From Azospirillum brasilense (GTDB lineage Bacteria; Pseudomonadota; Alphaproteobacteria; Azospirillales; Azospirillaceae), in NCBI RefSeq assembly GCF_005222205.1, contig NZ_CP032345.1, positions 1,489,501 to 1,553,500 on the forward strand: a stretch of 64,000 nt of DNA. The letters are read 5' to 3'. Shown piece after piece: positions 8,921 to 17,422 of this stretch. Every line of letters begins with the position of its first letter. Position 1 is the stretch's first letter. Under the pieces are notes generated by a model. It did no database searches. It was not told where the DNA came from and worked only from the letters and a program-made list of their open reading frames with translations. The position numbers and the translations under genes were made by a program.

Positions 8921-10363
8921 ATGGACAAGAAGGCGATGCTGGGTCCGAAGGTGCGTCGGCTGCGCCGCGACCATGGGCTGACCCAGGCCCAGATGGCCGA
9001 GCAGCTCGGCATTTCCCCCAGCTACCTGAACCTGATCGAGCACAACCAGCGCCCGGTCACCGTGCCGCTGCTGCTGAAGCTGGGCCAGAATTTCGGGGTG
9101 GACCTGCAGAGCTTCGCCGAGGACGAGGAGAGCCGCCTCGTCGCCGGGCTGCGTGAGGTCTTCGCCGACCCGCTGTTCGACGGCTCCGACATCAAGAACC
9201 AGGACTTCCGCGAGCTGGCGGCGGTCGCCCCGACGCTGGGGCAGGCGGTGGTGGCGCTCTATCGGGCTTTCCGCACCAGCCGCGACGACCTGCAGACCCT
9301 GTCGGAACGGGTGGCCGACCGCGAGAAGCTGCATTTGGTCCAGACCTCCTCCTTCCCGCAGGACGAGGTGCGCGACCTCTTCCAGGCCCATTCCAACCAT
9401 TTCGCCGAGTTGGAGGCGGCGGCGGAGGAGCTGTGGCAGGAGGGCCGGCTGGAGAAGGGCGACCTCTACCGGGGCCTGACCGACTATCTGCTGAACAATC
9501 ACAGCGTCCGCGTCCGGCTGCTGCCGTCCGACATCATGGGCTATGCGGTGCGCCGCTTCGACCGGCACGGGCGGCGCATCCTGCTGTCGGAGATGCTGGC
9601 GCCGTCCGGACGCAACTTCCAGCTCGCCTGCCAGATCGCCCTGCTGCGCCATCGCGACCTGCTGAACCAGATCGTCGAGTCGTCCGGCCTGACCGGCGAC
9701 GAGGCACGGCGCTTGGCCCGCATCGGGCTGGCCAACTATTTCGCGGCGGCGGTGCTGATGCCCTACGCCCGCTTCTGGGAGGCGGCCAATCAGGTTCGAT
9801 ACGACATCGAAATATTGCGGCGCCGGTTCGACGCCTCGTTCGAGCAGGTCTGCCAGCGGCTGACCACTCTGCAGCGTCCGGGGGCGAAGGGCGTTCCCTT
9901 CTTCCTGATGCGGGTGGACAGCGCCGGCAACGTGTCCAAGCGCTTTTCCGGGGCCGGCTTCCATCTGGCCCGTTTCGGCGGCGGCTGCGCCCGCTGGATT
10001 GTCTACGAGGCCTTCCGCACGCCGGGAAAAATCCACAGCCAGCTGGCCCAGATGCCCGACGGCACCACCTATTTCTCCATCGCCCGCACGGTGGTGAAGG
10101 CCGGCGGCGGCTTCCGCAGCCCGCCGCAGCAGTTCGCCATCGCGCTGGGCTGCGATCTCCAGCACGCGGCGCAGATCACCTATGCGGACGGCGTGGATCT
10201 CGAAAACACCGAGGCGGCGACGCCCATCGGTGTGAATTGCCGGCTCTGTCCGCGGCTGGACTGCTCGCAGCGCGCCTTCCCGCCGCTGAACCATCGCCTG
10301 ATTGTCGATGAGAATCTGCGGGGTTTGTCGCCCTATCTCTTCGCCCCTCCGGCCGGAGAGTAA
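8921..10363 (+). CDS. XRE-family RamB/ScfR-type transcriptional regulator
   Basis: 480 residues from ATG 8921. The N-terminal HTH spans about residues 8-65 (LRRDHGLTQAQMAEQLGISPSYL and IEHNQRPVT). A central ImmA/IrrE-like region follows (ANYFAAAVLMPYARFWEAAN). The C-terminal short-chain-fatty-acid regulator domain contains CPRLDCSQRAFPP, a Cys-containing motif typical of the family. Members control the glyoxylate and propionate/methylcitrate pathways by sensing acyl-CoAs. Its position opposite aceA supports direct control of isocitrate lyase and probably of itself. No gltA/prpC-type gene is nearby. Confidence 0.88.
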   Translation: MDKKAMLGPKVRRLRRDHGLTQAQMAEQLGISPSYLNLIEHNQRPVTVPLLLKLGQNFGVDLQSFAEDEESRLVAGLREVFADPLFDGSDIKNQDFRELAAVAPTLGQAVVALYRAFRTSRDDLQTLSERVADREKLHLVQTSSFPQDEVRDLFQAHSNHFAELEAAAEELWQEGRLEKGDLYRGLTDYLLNNHSVRVRLLPSDIMGYAVRRFDRHGRRILLSEMLAPSGRNFQLACQIALLRHRDLLNQIVESSGLTGDEARRLARIGLANYFAAAVLMPYARFWEAANQVRYDIEILRRRFDASFEQVCQRLTTLQRPGAKGVPFFLMRVDSAGNVSKRFSGAGFHLARFGGGCARWIVYEAFRTPGKIHSQLAQMPDGTTYFSIARTVVKAGGGFRSPPQQFAIALGCDLQHAAQITYADGVDLENTEAATPIGVNCRLCPRLDCSQRAFPPLNHRLIVDENLRGLSPYLFAPPAGE

Positions 10364-10545
10364 GGCCATTTATTTTGCAACACCGTCTTGTGGTAACCAA
10401 AAAGCCACAACAAAATTGTTGGTATAAATTAGTGGTCTGTTGACGAATTTATTGTTAAAGAGATGTGCTGCAATGCGGCACGGCTTGGCTTCTGAAACGA
10501 CACCGGCCACAGCATGCCGGTCACCGAAACGGACCTGCGGATTCC

Positions 10546-11319
10546 ATGAGCAATCTGATTCATGAGCGCGTCCTGCGCGTTCACCACTGGACGGACACGC
10601 TGTTCAGCTTCACCACCACGCGCGATCCCTCGTTCCGTTTCGATCCCGGACAGTTCACCATGATCGGCCTGGAGGTGAACGGCCGGCCGCTGCTGCGCGC
10701 CTACAGCCTGGTCAGCGCCAGCTACGAGGAGACGCTGGAGTTCTTCTCGATCAAGGTGCAGGACGGCCCGCTGACCTCGCGCCTCCAGCACCTCAAGGAA
10801 GGCGACACGCTGCTGGTCAACCGCAAGGCGACGGGCACGCTGGTCACCGACAACCTGCTGCCGGGCCGCAACCTGTACCTGCTCAGCACCGGCACCGGCC
10901 TCGCCCCGTTCCTCAGCATCATCAAGGACCCGGAGATGTACGCCCGGTTCGACAAGGTGATCCTGACCCACACGACGCGTACGGTGGGCGAGCTGGCGTA
11001 CGGCGACATCATCAACACCGTCCTGCCGGAGAACGAGTTCTTCGGGGAGGACGTGAAGCAGAAGCTGATCTATTACCCGACCGTAACGCGCGAGCCGTTC
11101 CGCAACCAGGGCCGCATCACCGACCTGATCCGCAACGGCAAGCTGTTCGCGGACGTCGGGCTGGCCCCCTTCGACCGCGAGGTCGACCGCGTGATGATCT
11201 GCGGCAGCCCGGCCATGCTCGACGAGACCAGCGGCATCATGGACGAGCTGGGCTTCTCCATGGGCCACAACGGCGAACCCGGTCATTACGTGATCGAAAA
11301 GGCTTTTGTGGAACGCTGA
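10546..11319 (+). CDS. fpr: Ferredoxin-NADP+ reductase
   Basis: 257 residues from ATG 10546. The plant-type FNR fold is plain: the FAD motif RAYS (residues 51-54), the NADP-binding STGTGLAPF (114-122), VMICGSPAML, and a terminal VER typical of bacterial Fpr where the last residues stack on FAD. It exchanges electrons between NADPH and ferredoxin/flavodoxin in the cytoplasm and could serve the korAB ferredoxin pool or oxidative-stress responses. The 180-bp AT-rich leader contains CAACA-AAAT-TGTTG (a short dyad) that might be an operator. It is followed by a large hairpin and an intrinsic terminator. Confidence 0.95.
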   Translation: MSNLIHERVLRVHHWTDTLFSFTTTRDPSFRFDPGQFTMIGLEVNGRPLLRAYSLVSASYEETLEFFSIKVQDGPLTSRLQHLKEGDTLLVNRKATGTLVTDNLLPGRNLYLLSTGTGLAPFLSIIKDPEMYARFDKVILTHTTRTVGELAYGDIINTVLPENEFFGEDVKQKLIYYPTVTREPFRNQGRITDLIRNGKLFADVGLAPFDREVDRVMICGSPAMLDETSGIMDELGFSMGHNGEPGHYVIEKAFVER

Positions 11320-11338
11320 GCGGATTTGCCGGAATAAA

Positions 11339-11399
11339 GCGGGCCGCGGTTCGTTGATGGGACGTGACGATGGCACGTCATCAACTCCAGCCGGCCCGC
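11339..11399 (+). ncRNA. Extended stem-loop downstream of fpr (3' UTR structure or small RNA)
   Basis: The outer arms GCGGGCCGC/CCGGCCCGC (11339-11347, 11391-11399) enclose GTTGAT-GG-GACGTG paired with CACGTC-ATCAAC (11353-11385). Together they form a long two-part hairpin immediately before the terminator. Whether it is an independent RNA, an mRNA 3' protector or an attenuator cannot be told from sequence. Confidence 0.4.
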
Positions 11400-11419
11400 C
11401 TGGGCCGGGTTGGTCCTTG

Positions 11420-11458
11420 ACGGGCGCGCCTCCCTTGCGGGGGCGCGCCCGTTTTCCT
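11420..11458 (+). terminator. Rho-independent terminator after fpr
   Basis: An 11-bp stem, ACGGGCGCGCC/GGCGCGCCCGT (11420-11430, 11442-11452), is followed by TTTCCTTC on the plus strand. It is positioned to end fpr transcription. Confidence 0.75.
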
Positions 11459-11523
11459 TCTGGAACCAACCCGGTTCGCCAGACCGTTTTGCCGATCCCG
11501 CATTTGGTGTAGACATCCCCTCC

Positions 11524-13335
11524 ATGCGCCTCATCACGATCCTTGCCGTGCTGCTCGTGGCCGGCCTCGCGAATTTTGCCGTCTGGTCGCTGCCGAACCA
11601 GCCGGTGCCGCTCGAACCGCCGCCCGGCGGCAAGCTGAAAAGCGTGTCCTTCGCGCCCTTCCGCGACGGGCAGAGCCCGCTGACGCAGACCTTCCCCAGC
11701 GTGGAGCAGATCGACGAGGATCTGGCGGCCCTCGCCCCGCAGGTTGCGGGGGTGCGCACCTACACCTCGCTGGAAGGGCTGGAGGTGGTGCCGGAACTGG
11801 CGCGCCGCCACGGCATTCAGGTCACCATGGGGGCGTGGCTGTCGTCGCGGCTGGACAAGAACGAGAAGGAGGTCGCCTCCCTCATCGACCTCGCCAACCG
11901 CTACCCGGACGTCATCACCCGCGTGATCGTCGGCAACGAGGTGCTGCTGCGCCGCGAGCTGACGCCGGAGCAGGTGGCCGGCTACATCGACCGCGTGAAG
12001 GCGGCGGTGAAGCAGCCGGTGTCCTACGCCGACGTCTGGGAATGGTGGCTGAAATACCCGCAGATCGCGGATCACGTCGATTACCTGACCATCCACCTGC
12101 TGCCCTATTGGGAGGACGTGCCGACCGACGTGGCCGGCGCCATGGAGCGCATCCGCGGCAGCTACCGCACGATCGCCCAGCGCTTCCCCGGCAAACCGAT
12201 CCTGGTCGGCGAGACCGGCTGGCCGACGGAGGGCCGGTCGCGCGGCGCCGCGGTCACCGGGCTGGTCAACAAGGCCAAGTTCGTCAACGGCTTCGTCCGC
12301 CTCGCCGAGCAGGAGGGCTTCGACTACAACGTGATCGAGGCCTTCGACCAGGGCTGGAAGGCCAAGCTGGAGGGCACGGTGGGCGGCCATTGGGGCCTCT
12401 ACACCGCCGACCGCCAAGCGAAGTTCGCCCTGGCCGGGCCGGTGGTGGAGAACCGGCAATGGCGGCTGCTGTTCGGCGTCTCCTCCGGCCTCGCGCTGGC
12501 GCTCGTCATCGGGCTGACCCTGCGCGGCCGGCCGCTGACCGCCGGAGCCTTCGCCGCCCTGGCCTTCCTGGCGCAGGCGCTGTCCACCCTCTACGTCCAC
12601 GCCGTCTGGGGCGCCCTGCACGGCAAGCACTACCCGCAGGACGTGGCGCTGTCCGTCGTCATGCTGGCGGCGACGGGCATGCTCTCGCTGGCCGTCCTTC
12701 TGGCCGCCCGGCGGGCGCTGGGCAGCGGCGGTCTGGCGCTGGAGCCGCTGGCGCCGCTGCGCGGCCGCCCGGCGCTGTCGCGGCTGGAAACGGTGGGCAA
12801 GGCCGCCGCCGTGGTCCTCGCCCTGCTGGGGATCGTCTGGAGCTTCCTGATCGTCTTCGACGGGCGCTACCGCGACTTCCCCAACTGGTATTTCGCCCTG
12901 CCGGCGCTCGGCCTGCTGGGGCTCGGCGCCATGCGCGCCACGCGGCGTCCGGAGGGCACGGGCGCGCTGGCCGCCTGGGGGATCGGCGGGCTGTTCCGCC
13001 CCGCCGTCCCGGTGGCCGATGCTCCGGCGAGCGGCCTGTGCGGCGCCGTCCGCCGCCTGCCGCTGGAGTCGGCGCTGGCCGCCCTGCTGCTGCTCGGCGC
13101 GCTGCTGACCGTGCTGGCGGAGGGCGTGGTGCCGATGGAGTCGCTGATCTACGGGCAGCTTCCCTTCATGGAGGCGCTGCACGAGGTGGTGTGGACCAGC
13201 CCGAACTGGGAGGCGCTGTCCTGGGCCGGGCTCCAGCTTCTGCTGGCGGTGCCCTACGCCGCCGTCGTCCTGGCCGCCCGCCGTGGCGAGACCGCCCGCG
13301 CCGGCCATCAATGGGTCCGCATCGCCGGACAGTGA
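11524..13335 (+). CDS. Membrane-anchored GH17-type beta-1,3-glucan hydrolase/transglycosylase
   Basis: 603 residues from ATG 11524; the longer open frame upstream has no ribosome site and overlaps the fpr terminator. After one N-terminal membrane segment (residues ~3-22), a GH17 domain of ~280 residues carries the acid/base Glu139 in VIVGNEV and the nucleophile Glu230 in ILVGETGWP. About eight hydrophobic segments follow. Related rhizobial proteins (NdvC-type) help make or branch periplasmic beta-1,3/1,6 glucans, so a role in cell-envelope glucan processing is inferred. No GT2 glucan synthase is adjacent. An OpgC-like glucan-modifying acyltransferase occurs at the far end of the window. Confidence 0.85.
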   Translation: MRLITILAVLLVAGLANFAVWSLPNQPVPLEPPPGGKLKSVSFAPFRDGQSPLTQTFPSVEQIDEDLAALAPQVAGVRTYTSLEGLEVVPELARRHGIQVTMGAWLSSRLDKNEKEVASLIDLANRYPDVITRVIVGNEVLLRRELTPEQVAGYIDRVKAAVKQPVSYADVWEWWLKYPQIADHVDYLTIHLLPYWEDVPTDVAGAMERIRGSYRTIAQRFPGKPILVGETGWPTEGRSRGAAVTGLVNKAKFVNGFVRLAEQEGFDYNVIEAFDQGWKAKLEGTVGGHWGLYTADRQAKFALAGPVVENRQWRLLFGVSSGLALALVIGLTLRGRPLTAGAFAALAFLAQALSTLYVHAVWGALHGKHYPQDVALSVVMLAATGMLSLAVLLAARRALGSGGLALEPLAPLRGRPALSRLETVGKAAAVVLALLGIVWSFLIVFDGRYRDFPNWYFALPALGLLGLGAMRATRRPEGTGALAAWGIGGLFRPAVPVADAPASGLCGAVRRLPLESALAALLLLGALLTVLAEGVVPMESLIYGQLPFMEALHEVVWTSPNWEALSWAGLQLLLAVPYAAVVLAARRGETARAGHQWVRIAGQ

Positions 13336-13341
13336 GGGTTT

Positions 13342-13372
13342 CCCCCTCTCCCGCTTGGCGTGGGAGAGGGGG
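13342..13372. terminator. CCCCCTCTCCC/GGGAGAGGGGG hairpin between convergent genes
   Basis: 11-bp perfect arms (13342-13352, 13362-13372) with a 9-nt loop lie between the GH17 and OPRTase-like stops. The arms match the palindromic intergenic repeat family found at 26.4, 40.0, 47.6 and 56.4 kb. It is probably a bidirectional transcription barrier. Confidence 0.55.
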
Positions 13373-13383
13373 CACGCTCTGCT

Positions 13384-14094
13384 TCAGGCCGCCTTCTCGC
13401 TCTTCCGGCTGCCCTGATGCTCCGCGGTCCAGCGCTTGGGATCGTGCAGGAAGGCGTGGATTTCGCCCTGCGCCTGCCCGTCCAGGTAATGGCCGCGGTT
13501 CGCCACCTCCAGCACGTCCCACCAGGTCGCCAGCGCGTGCATGGTGATGCCGAGCGGGGCCAGATGCTCCTGGATCTCGTCGAAGATCCCGTACTGGAAC
13601 AGCACGAACAGGTCGCGCACGTCGCAGCCCGCCTCCTTCAGCGGCTGGGCGAAGCGGGCCTTGCGGTGGCCGTCGGCGGCGATCTGCTCGACCAGAAGCA
13701 CACGCCAGCCCCGCTCCACCCGCCCCTCGATCCGGTGCTTGTAGCCCTGCTGGCCCTCCGGCGCCTCCTTGCGCACGAAGACGAGGGGAAGGCCCATCCG
13801 GTCGGCGATCAGCGCGGCCCAGGGCACACCCGCCCCCTCGGCGGCGGCGATGGCGTCCAGTTCGCCGTCGCCGATCTCCTGCCCGATCATCCTCAGGGCA
13901 AAGTCGAGCACGTCCTCGCGCACCGCGGGGTAGGAGAGCAGCCGCCGCCCCTCCAGATGGACCGGGCTGACCAGCCCGGAACCGTGGCGGCACAGATGGT
14001 CCGGGTCGTACCGGACACAGCCGGTTTCGATCAGATGGCGGGCCACGGCGATGGCCCCTTCGCGCAGCTCGATGTCCCAAGCGTCCGGTATCAT
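13384..14094 (-). CDS. Orotate phosphoribosyltransferase-like protein with altered PRPP loop
   Basis: 236 residues from ATG 14094. Overall it follows alphaproteobacterial PyrE: GLVSPVHLEGRRLLSYP, AGVPWAALIADRMGLPLVFVRKE, and a C-terminal ITMHALATWWDVLEVA. The PRPP-binding loop, normally V-x-E/D-D-x-x-T-T-G-G-S, reads VLLVEQIAADGHRK (residues 132-145): the second acidic residue is Gln and the TTGGS part is lost. It may be a paralogue with changed or no transferase activity, with the true pyrE elsewhere. It is convergent with the GH17 gene. Confidence 0.75.
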   Translation of the reverse strand: MIPDAWDIELREGAIAVARHLIETGCVRYDPDHLCRHGSGLVSPVHLEGRRLLSYPAVREDVLDFALRMIGQEIGDGELDAIAAAEGAGVPWAALIADRMGLPLVFVRKEAPEGQQGYKHRIEGRVERGWRVLLVEQIAADGHRKARFAQPLKEAGCDVRDLFVLFQYGIFDEIQEHLAPLGITMHALATWWDVLEVANRGHYLDGQAQGEIHAFLHDPKRWTAEHQGSRKSEKAA

Positions 14095-14362
14095 GGCCTG
14101 CCCCCGTCGTCTTCGCGTTGTTGTCCGCCTCGCGTCTTCCCCCGATGATCCCCCGTTCGGGGCGGGCCGCAACCCCTCCACATGCGCCGGAACAGGCGCT
14201 TTGGCGGTAGCCGAAACGGGGGAAGACAACGCGTCGCAGCCCCCCTCCGCCTGCAGTTGTGTGTGACGGCGCCAGCGCAGTTGACACGAACCGCGACAAA
14301 CGTTGAAAAAGAGAATCGAATTGTAGCCATGCAGCTTTGGCAGAGCGGGGCGGGGAGCGGCG

Positions 14363-15976
14363 ATGTCGGACATCCAGGGCCGGAGCCAGGACGATGACGA
14401 CGATCTGTTGTTCGCCGACGAGGACGCTCCGGACCCGTCGTCCGCGAAATCCGGCCCTGCCGCCGCCCCGTGGAAGCTGCTGATCGTCGACGACGATCCG
14501 GAGGTGCACGCGATCACCCGCGTGGTGCTGAACGACGTGACCTTCGATGGACGGCGCCTGCACTTCCTGTCCGCCCATTCGGGGAGCGAGGCCCAGGCGA
14601 TCCTGTGCGACCATCCCGACATCGCCGCCGTCCTTCTGGACGTGGTGATGGAGACGGAGGACGCCGGCCTGCGGCTGGTCCACCACATCCGGGAGGTGCT
14701 GGGCAACCGGCGGGTCCGCATCATCCTGCGCACCGGCCAGCCCGGCCAGGCGCCGGAGCGGCAGGTGATCGTCAACTACGACATCAACGACTACAAGGCC
14801 AAGAGCGAGCTGACGGCCCAGAAGCTGTTCACCACCACGGTCGCCGCCCTGCGCTCCTACCAGCACATCGACGCGATCGAACGGAACCGGCAGGGGCTGG
14901 AGACGATCGTCGACGCCGCCGGCGCCCTGTTCGAGCAGCGCTCCATGGACCGCTTTGCTGCCGGCGTGGTGGAGCGCGTCGCCGCCCTGCTGCCGCGCGC
15001 GGCCGGCGCCCTCCTCTGCGCGGTGCCGCCCGATCCGAAAGGCCCGGCGCCGGACGGCCGGTTCCGGGAGGCGGTGGTGCTGTGCGGCACCGGCGTCTTC
15101 GCCAACGCCGCGGGCCGGCCGGTCGGCGACGTGCTGCCCGGCGCGGCCTGCGCCGACATCGCCGCCGCCTTCGCCCGGGGCCGCAGCCTGCACCGCGACG
15201 ACCACAGCGTCGCGCTGTTCCAGACCCAGAGCCCCGGCCCCGGCGCGCTGTTCATCACCGGGCACGGCGGCCTGCCGGAGGTTGAGCGGCGGCTGGTGGA
15301 GATCTTCTGCTCCCGGATGTCGGTCGGGTTCGACAACGTGTCCCTCTACGAGCAGCTCCGCCTCGCCCAGGTCGCCACGGTGCACGCCCTGGGCAAGCTG
15401 GCCGAATACAAGGACGAGGTCACCGGGGAGCATGTCCGGCGCATCGGCCGCTGGGCCACCGCCATCGCGCGGGAACTCCAGGCACGGGGCGCCGGCGGGG
15501 GCGACGCGGACGACCTGTTCTGCGAGCTGATCGGGCTGGCCAGCATGCTGCACGATGTCGGCAAGGTCGCCATCCCCGACCGGATCCTGCGCAAGCCCGG
15601 CAAGCTGGACCCCGAGGAGATCACCCAGATGCGCGAGCACGCCACCATCGGCGGGCGCATCCTGCGCGACGCTTCCGGCCCGGTCGGCGGGCGCAGCTAT
15701 TTGTCGATGGGGGCGGAGATCGCCGAGAGCCACCACGAGAAGTTCGACGGCACCGGCTATCCCCACGGGCTGGCGGGCGACGCCATTCCGCTGTCGGGCC
15801 GCATCGTGGCGGTCGCCGACGTCTACGACGCCCTGCTGCACCGCCGCCCCTACAAGGAGGCGTGGGAGCTGGCGTCGGTTGTCGATCTGATCCGCGCCGA
15901 GTCGGGCCGGCATTTCGACCCGCAGGTCGTCGAGGCCTTCGTCGCCATCCTGGAGCGCGGCGGGCCGGAGGCGTAG
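14363..15976 (+). CDS. Response regulator with DUF3369 and HD-GYP phosphodiesterase domains
   Basis: 537 residues from ATG 14363, preceded by GGGGCGGGGAGCGGCG. The REC domain (about 37-160) has the acidic pocket IVDDD and phospho-acceptor Asp93 in AAVLLDVVM. A DUF3369 sensor-like region (about 180-330) follows. The HD-GYP domain (from ~345) contains EHVRRIG, MLHDVGK with His397-Asp398, HHEKFDGTGYP and VADVYDALLHRRPYK. All metal ligands and GYP residues appear intact, so it should hydrolyse c-di-GMP on phosphorylation. It is convergent with a GGDEF gene. The cognate kinase is not visible here. Confidence 0.92.
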   Translation: MSDIQGRSQDDDDDLLFADEDAPDPSSAKSGPAAAPWKLLIVDDDPEVHAITRVVLNDVTFDGRRLHFLSAHSGSEAQAILCDHPDIAAVLLDVVMETEDAGLRLVHHIREVLGNRRVRIILRTGQPGQAPERQVIVNYDINDYKAKSELTAQKLFTTTVAALRSYQHIDAIERNRQGLETIVDAAGALFEQRSMDRFAAGVVERVAALLPRAAGALLCAVPPDPKGPAPDGRFREAVVLCGTGVFANAAGRPVGDVLPGAACADIAAAFARGRSLHRDDHSVALFQTQSPGPGALFITGHGGLPEVERRLVEIFCSRMSVGFDNVSLYEQLRLAQVATVHALGKLAEYKDEVTGEHVRRIGRWATAIARELQARGAGGGDADDLFCELIGLASMLHDVGKVAIPDRILRKPGKLDPEEITQMREHATIGGRILRDASGPVGGRSYLSMGAEIAESHHEKFDGTGYPHGLAGDAIPLSGRIVAVADVYDALLHRRPYKEAWELASVVDLIRAESGRHFDPQVVEAFVAILERGGPEA

Positions 15977-16003
15977 CGGCCGGCGGAGTCCGGACGGAAG
16001 CCC

Positions 16004-17263
16004 TCAGGCCGGTTCGGGGACCCGGTCGTCGGCGACGATGCGGTTCTTGCCGGACTGTTTGGCCGCGTACATGCGCTGGTCGGCGAGATCGACCAGCCTT
16101 TCCCAGTCCACCGGGCGGTCGTGGAGGTATTCGGCGAGGCCGATGCTGGCGGTCTGGGGGGTTCCGTCCGGGCGCTTGCCCAGCCCCCGCGCGTGCAGCC
16201 GCTCCACCGCGGTCAGGGCGCCCTCGCGGGAGGTGTTGGGCATGATGACCACGAACTCCTCCCCGCCCCAGCGGACCAGCACGTCGGACTGGCGCAGCAT
16301 CGCGCGTATGGCCTCCGCCGCCCGCCCGAGCTGCTTGTCGCCCTGGTCGTGGCCGAACCGGTCGTTGATCGACTTGAAATTGTCCAGGTCGAAGAAGATC
16401 ACCGACAGCGGATGGTCCGAGCGCTGGGCGTGGGCGAACTGCAGCCGCAGCAGCTCCTCGCCGATGCGGCGGGAGAAGGCGCCGGTCAGCCCGTCGTGCG
16501 ACGCCTGATCGACCAGGGCCATCATGAAGTGCAGCTGGCTCATCGCCGCCAGCGTCGCCACCACCATGATGAGCACCAGCAGCCACAGGGCGCCCAGATA
16601 GGAAGGGAACGGGAAGACCAGCGAGCCGTAGACACCGGCCAGCATGTGGGCCGCCAGCATCGGCGTCGCGAAGGCCAGCCCCTCCAGCGCGGTCAGCGGG
16701 AAGACGCTGAGCCCCGCCACCATCACGAACGGCAGGAAGGCGTAGCCGGCGGCCACCGCCAGCGCGCTTCCCGCGATCATGTCCTCGTTCAGCATGGGGT
16801 GCGAGGCGAGGAAGAAGACCGTCGGCACCGCCAGCAGCAGGGCCAGCCCCCGCCACGCGCTGCCCATGTCGTCGCAGATCCGGTAGCCGAGCGCCAGCGC
16901 GCCGAAGGCGAAGCTGGACACCAGCCGCAGGCCGGCGAGATAGCCCCAGAGCGGCCAGGGGAAGATCACAACGTCGATGACGATCCACAGCGGCGTCAGC
17001 ACGGCGAACACCGCGGCGACCATGCGGACACGGGAATGGATCAGCACGGCCCGGCGACGCTGGATGATCGGGGTGTGTCCGCCCGGATGCATCAGGTCGC
17101 GCAACTGCTCGAAGGAGAGATCGCCGCTCACCGCCTGGAATGCCCTCTCCGCGAACCGTCTGAGGAGATTAAGCGCTTGTTGATACACGCGATGCCCCCC
17201 ATCGGCAACGGCAATTGCTGTGATTTCCAGGGATACGTGCGTATGCGGCGCGGCCTGTGGCAT
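16004..17263 (-). CDS. Membrane-bound diguanylate cyclase (GGDEF)
   Basis: 419 residues if started at ATG 17263; a start at 17347 is also open but less likely. A ~60-residue soluble N-terminus is followed by about six membrane segments (from VRMVAAVFAVLTPLWIVIDV to WLLVLIMVVATLAAMS), then a GGDEF domain. In that domain DGLTGAFSRR, FFDLDNFKSINDRFGHDQGD and the signature RWGGEEF are intact. No RxxD inhibitory site is evident five residues before GGEEF. It should make c-di-GMP from GTP, signalled through the membrane part. It ends 27 bp from the HD-GYP gene that degrades the same messenger. Confidence 0.9.
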   Translation of the reverse strand: MPQAAPHTHVSLEITAIAVADGGHRVYQQALNLLRRFAERAFQAVSGDLSFEQLRDLMHPGGHTPIIQRRRAVLIHSRVRMVAAVFAVLTPLWIVIDVVIFPWPLWGYLAGLRLVSSFAFGALALGYRICDDMGSAWRGLALLLAVPTVFFLASHPMLNEDMIAGSALAVAAGYAFLPFVMVAGLSVFPLTALEGLAFATPMLAAHMLAGVYGSLVFPFPSYLGALWLLVLIMVVATLAAMSQLHFMMALVDQASHDGLTGAFSRRIGEELLRLQFAHAQRSDHPLSVIFFDLDNFKSINDRFGHDQGDKQLGRAAEAIRAMLRQSDVLVRWGGEEFVVIMPNTSREGALTAVERLHARGLGKRPDGTPQTASIGLAEYLHDRPVDWERLVDLADQRMYAAKQSGKNRIVADDRVPEPA

Positions 17264-17363
17264 CAACGCATTTGTACGTGATTTGCCGGGACAGTCTTCC
17301 CGCCGCCCGCCGCTGTCAACGCCGAAGTGGTCATACCACTGGGGCAAAAGAACGCGGTGCGCG

Positions 17364-17391
17364 TAAAAAAAGCCCGGCGGCGGGCCGGGCT
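17364..17391 (-). terminator. Rho-independent terminator after dnaJ
   Basis: The stem AGCCCGG/CCGGGCT (17371-17377, 17385-17391) with a 7-nt loop is followed on the minus strand by a run of seven U. It lies 30 bp after the dnaJ stop. The plus-strand side (CTTTCTTC) is weaker. Confidence 0.85.
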
Positions 17392-17422
17392 TTCTTCACG
17401 GGTCGGAACGAAGGGAAACCGG

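Noticed and set aside
10429..13311. 960-residue open frame on the minus strand
   Set aside because: It is antisense to fpr and the GH17 gene, with low-complexity Gln/Arg/Gly composition typical of a high-GC shadow frame, and no motif.
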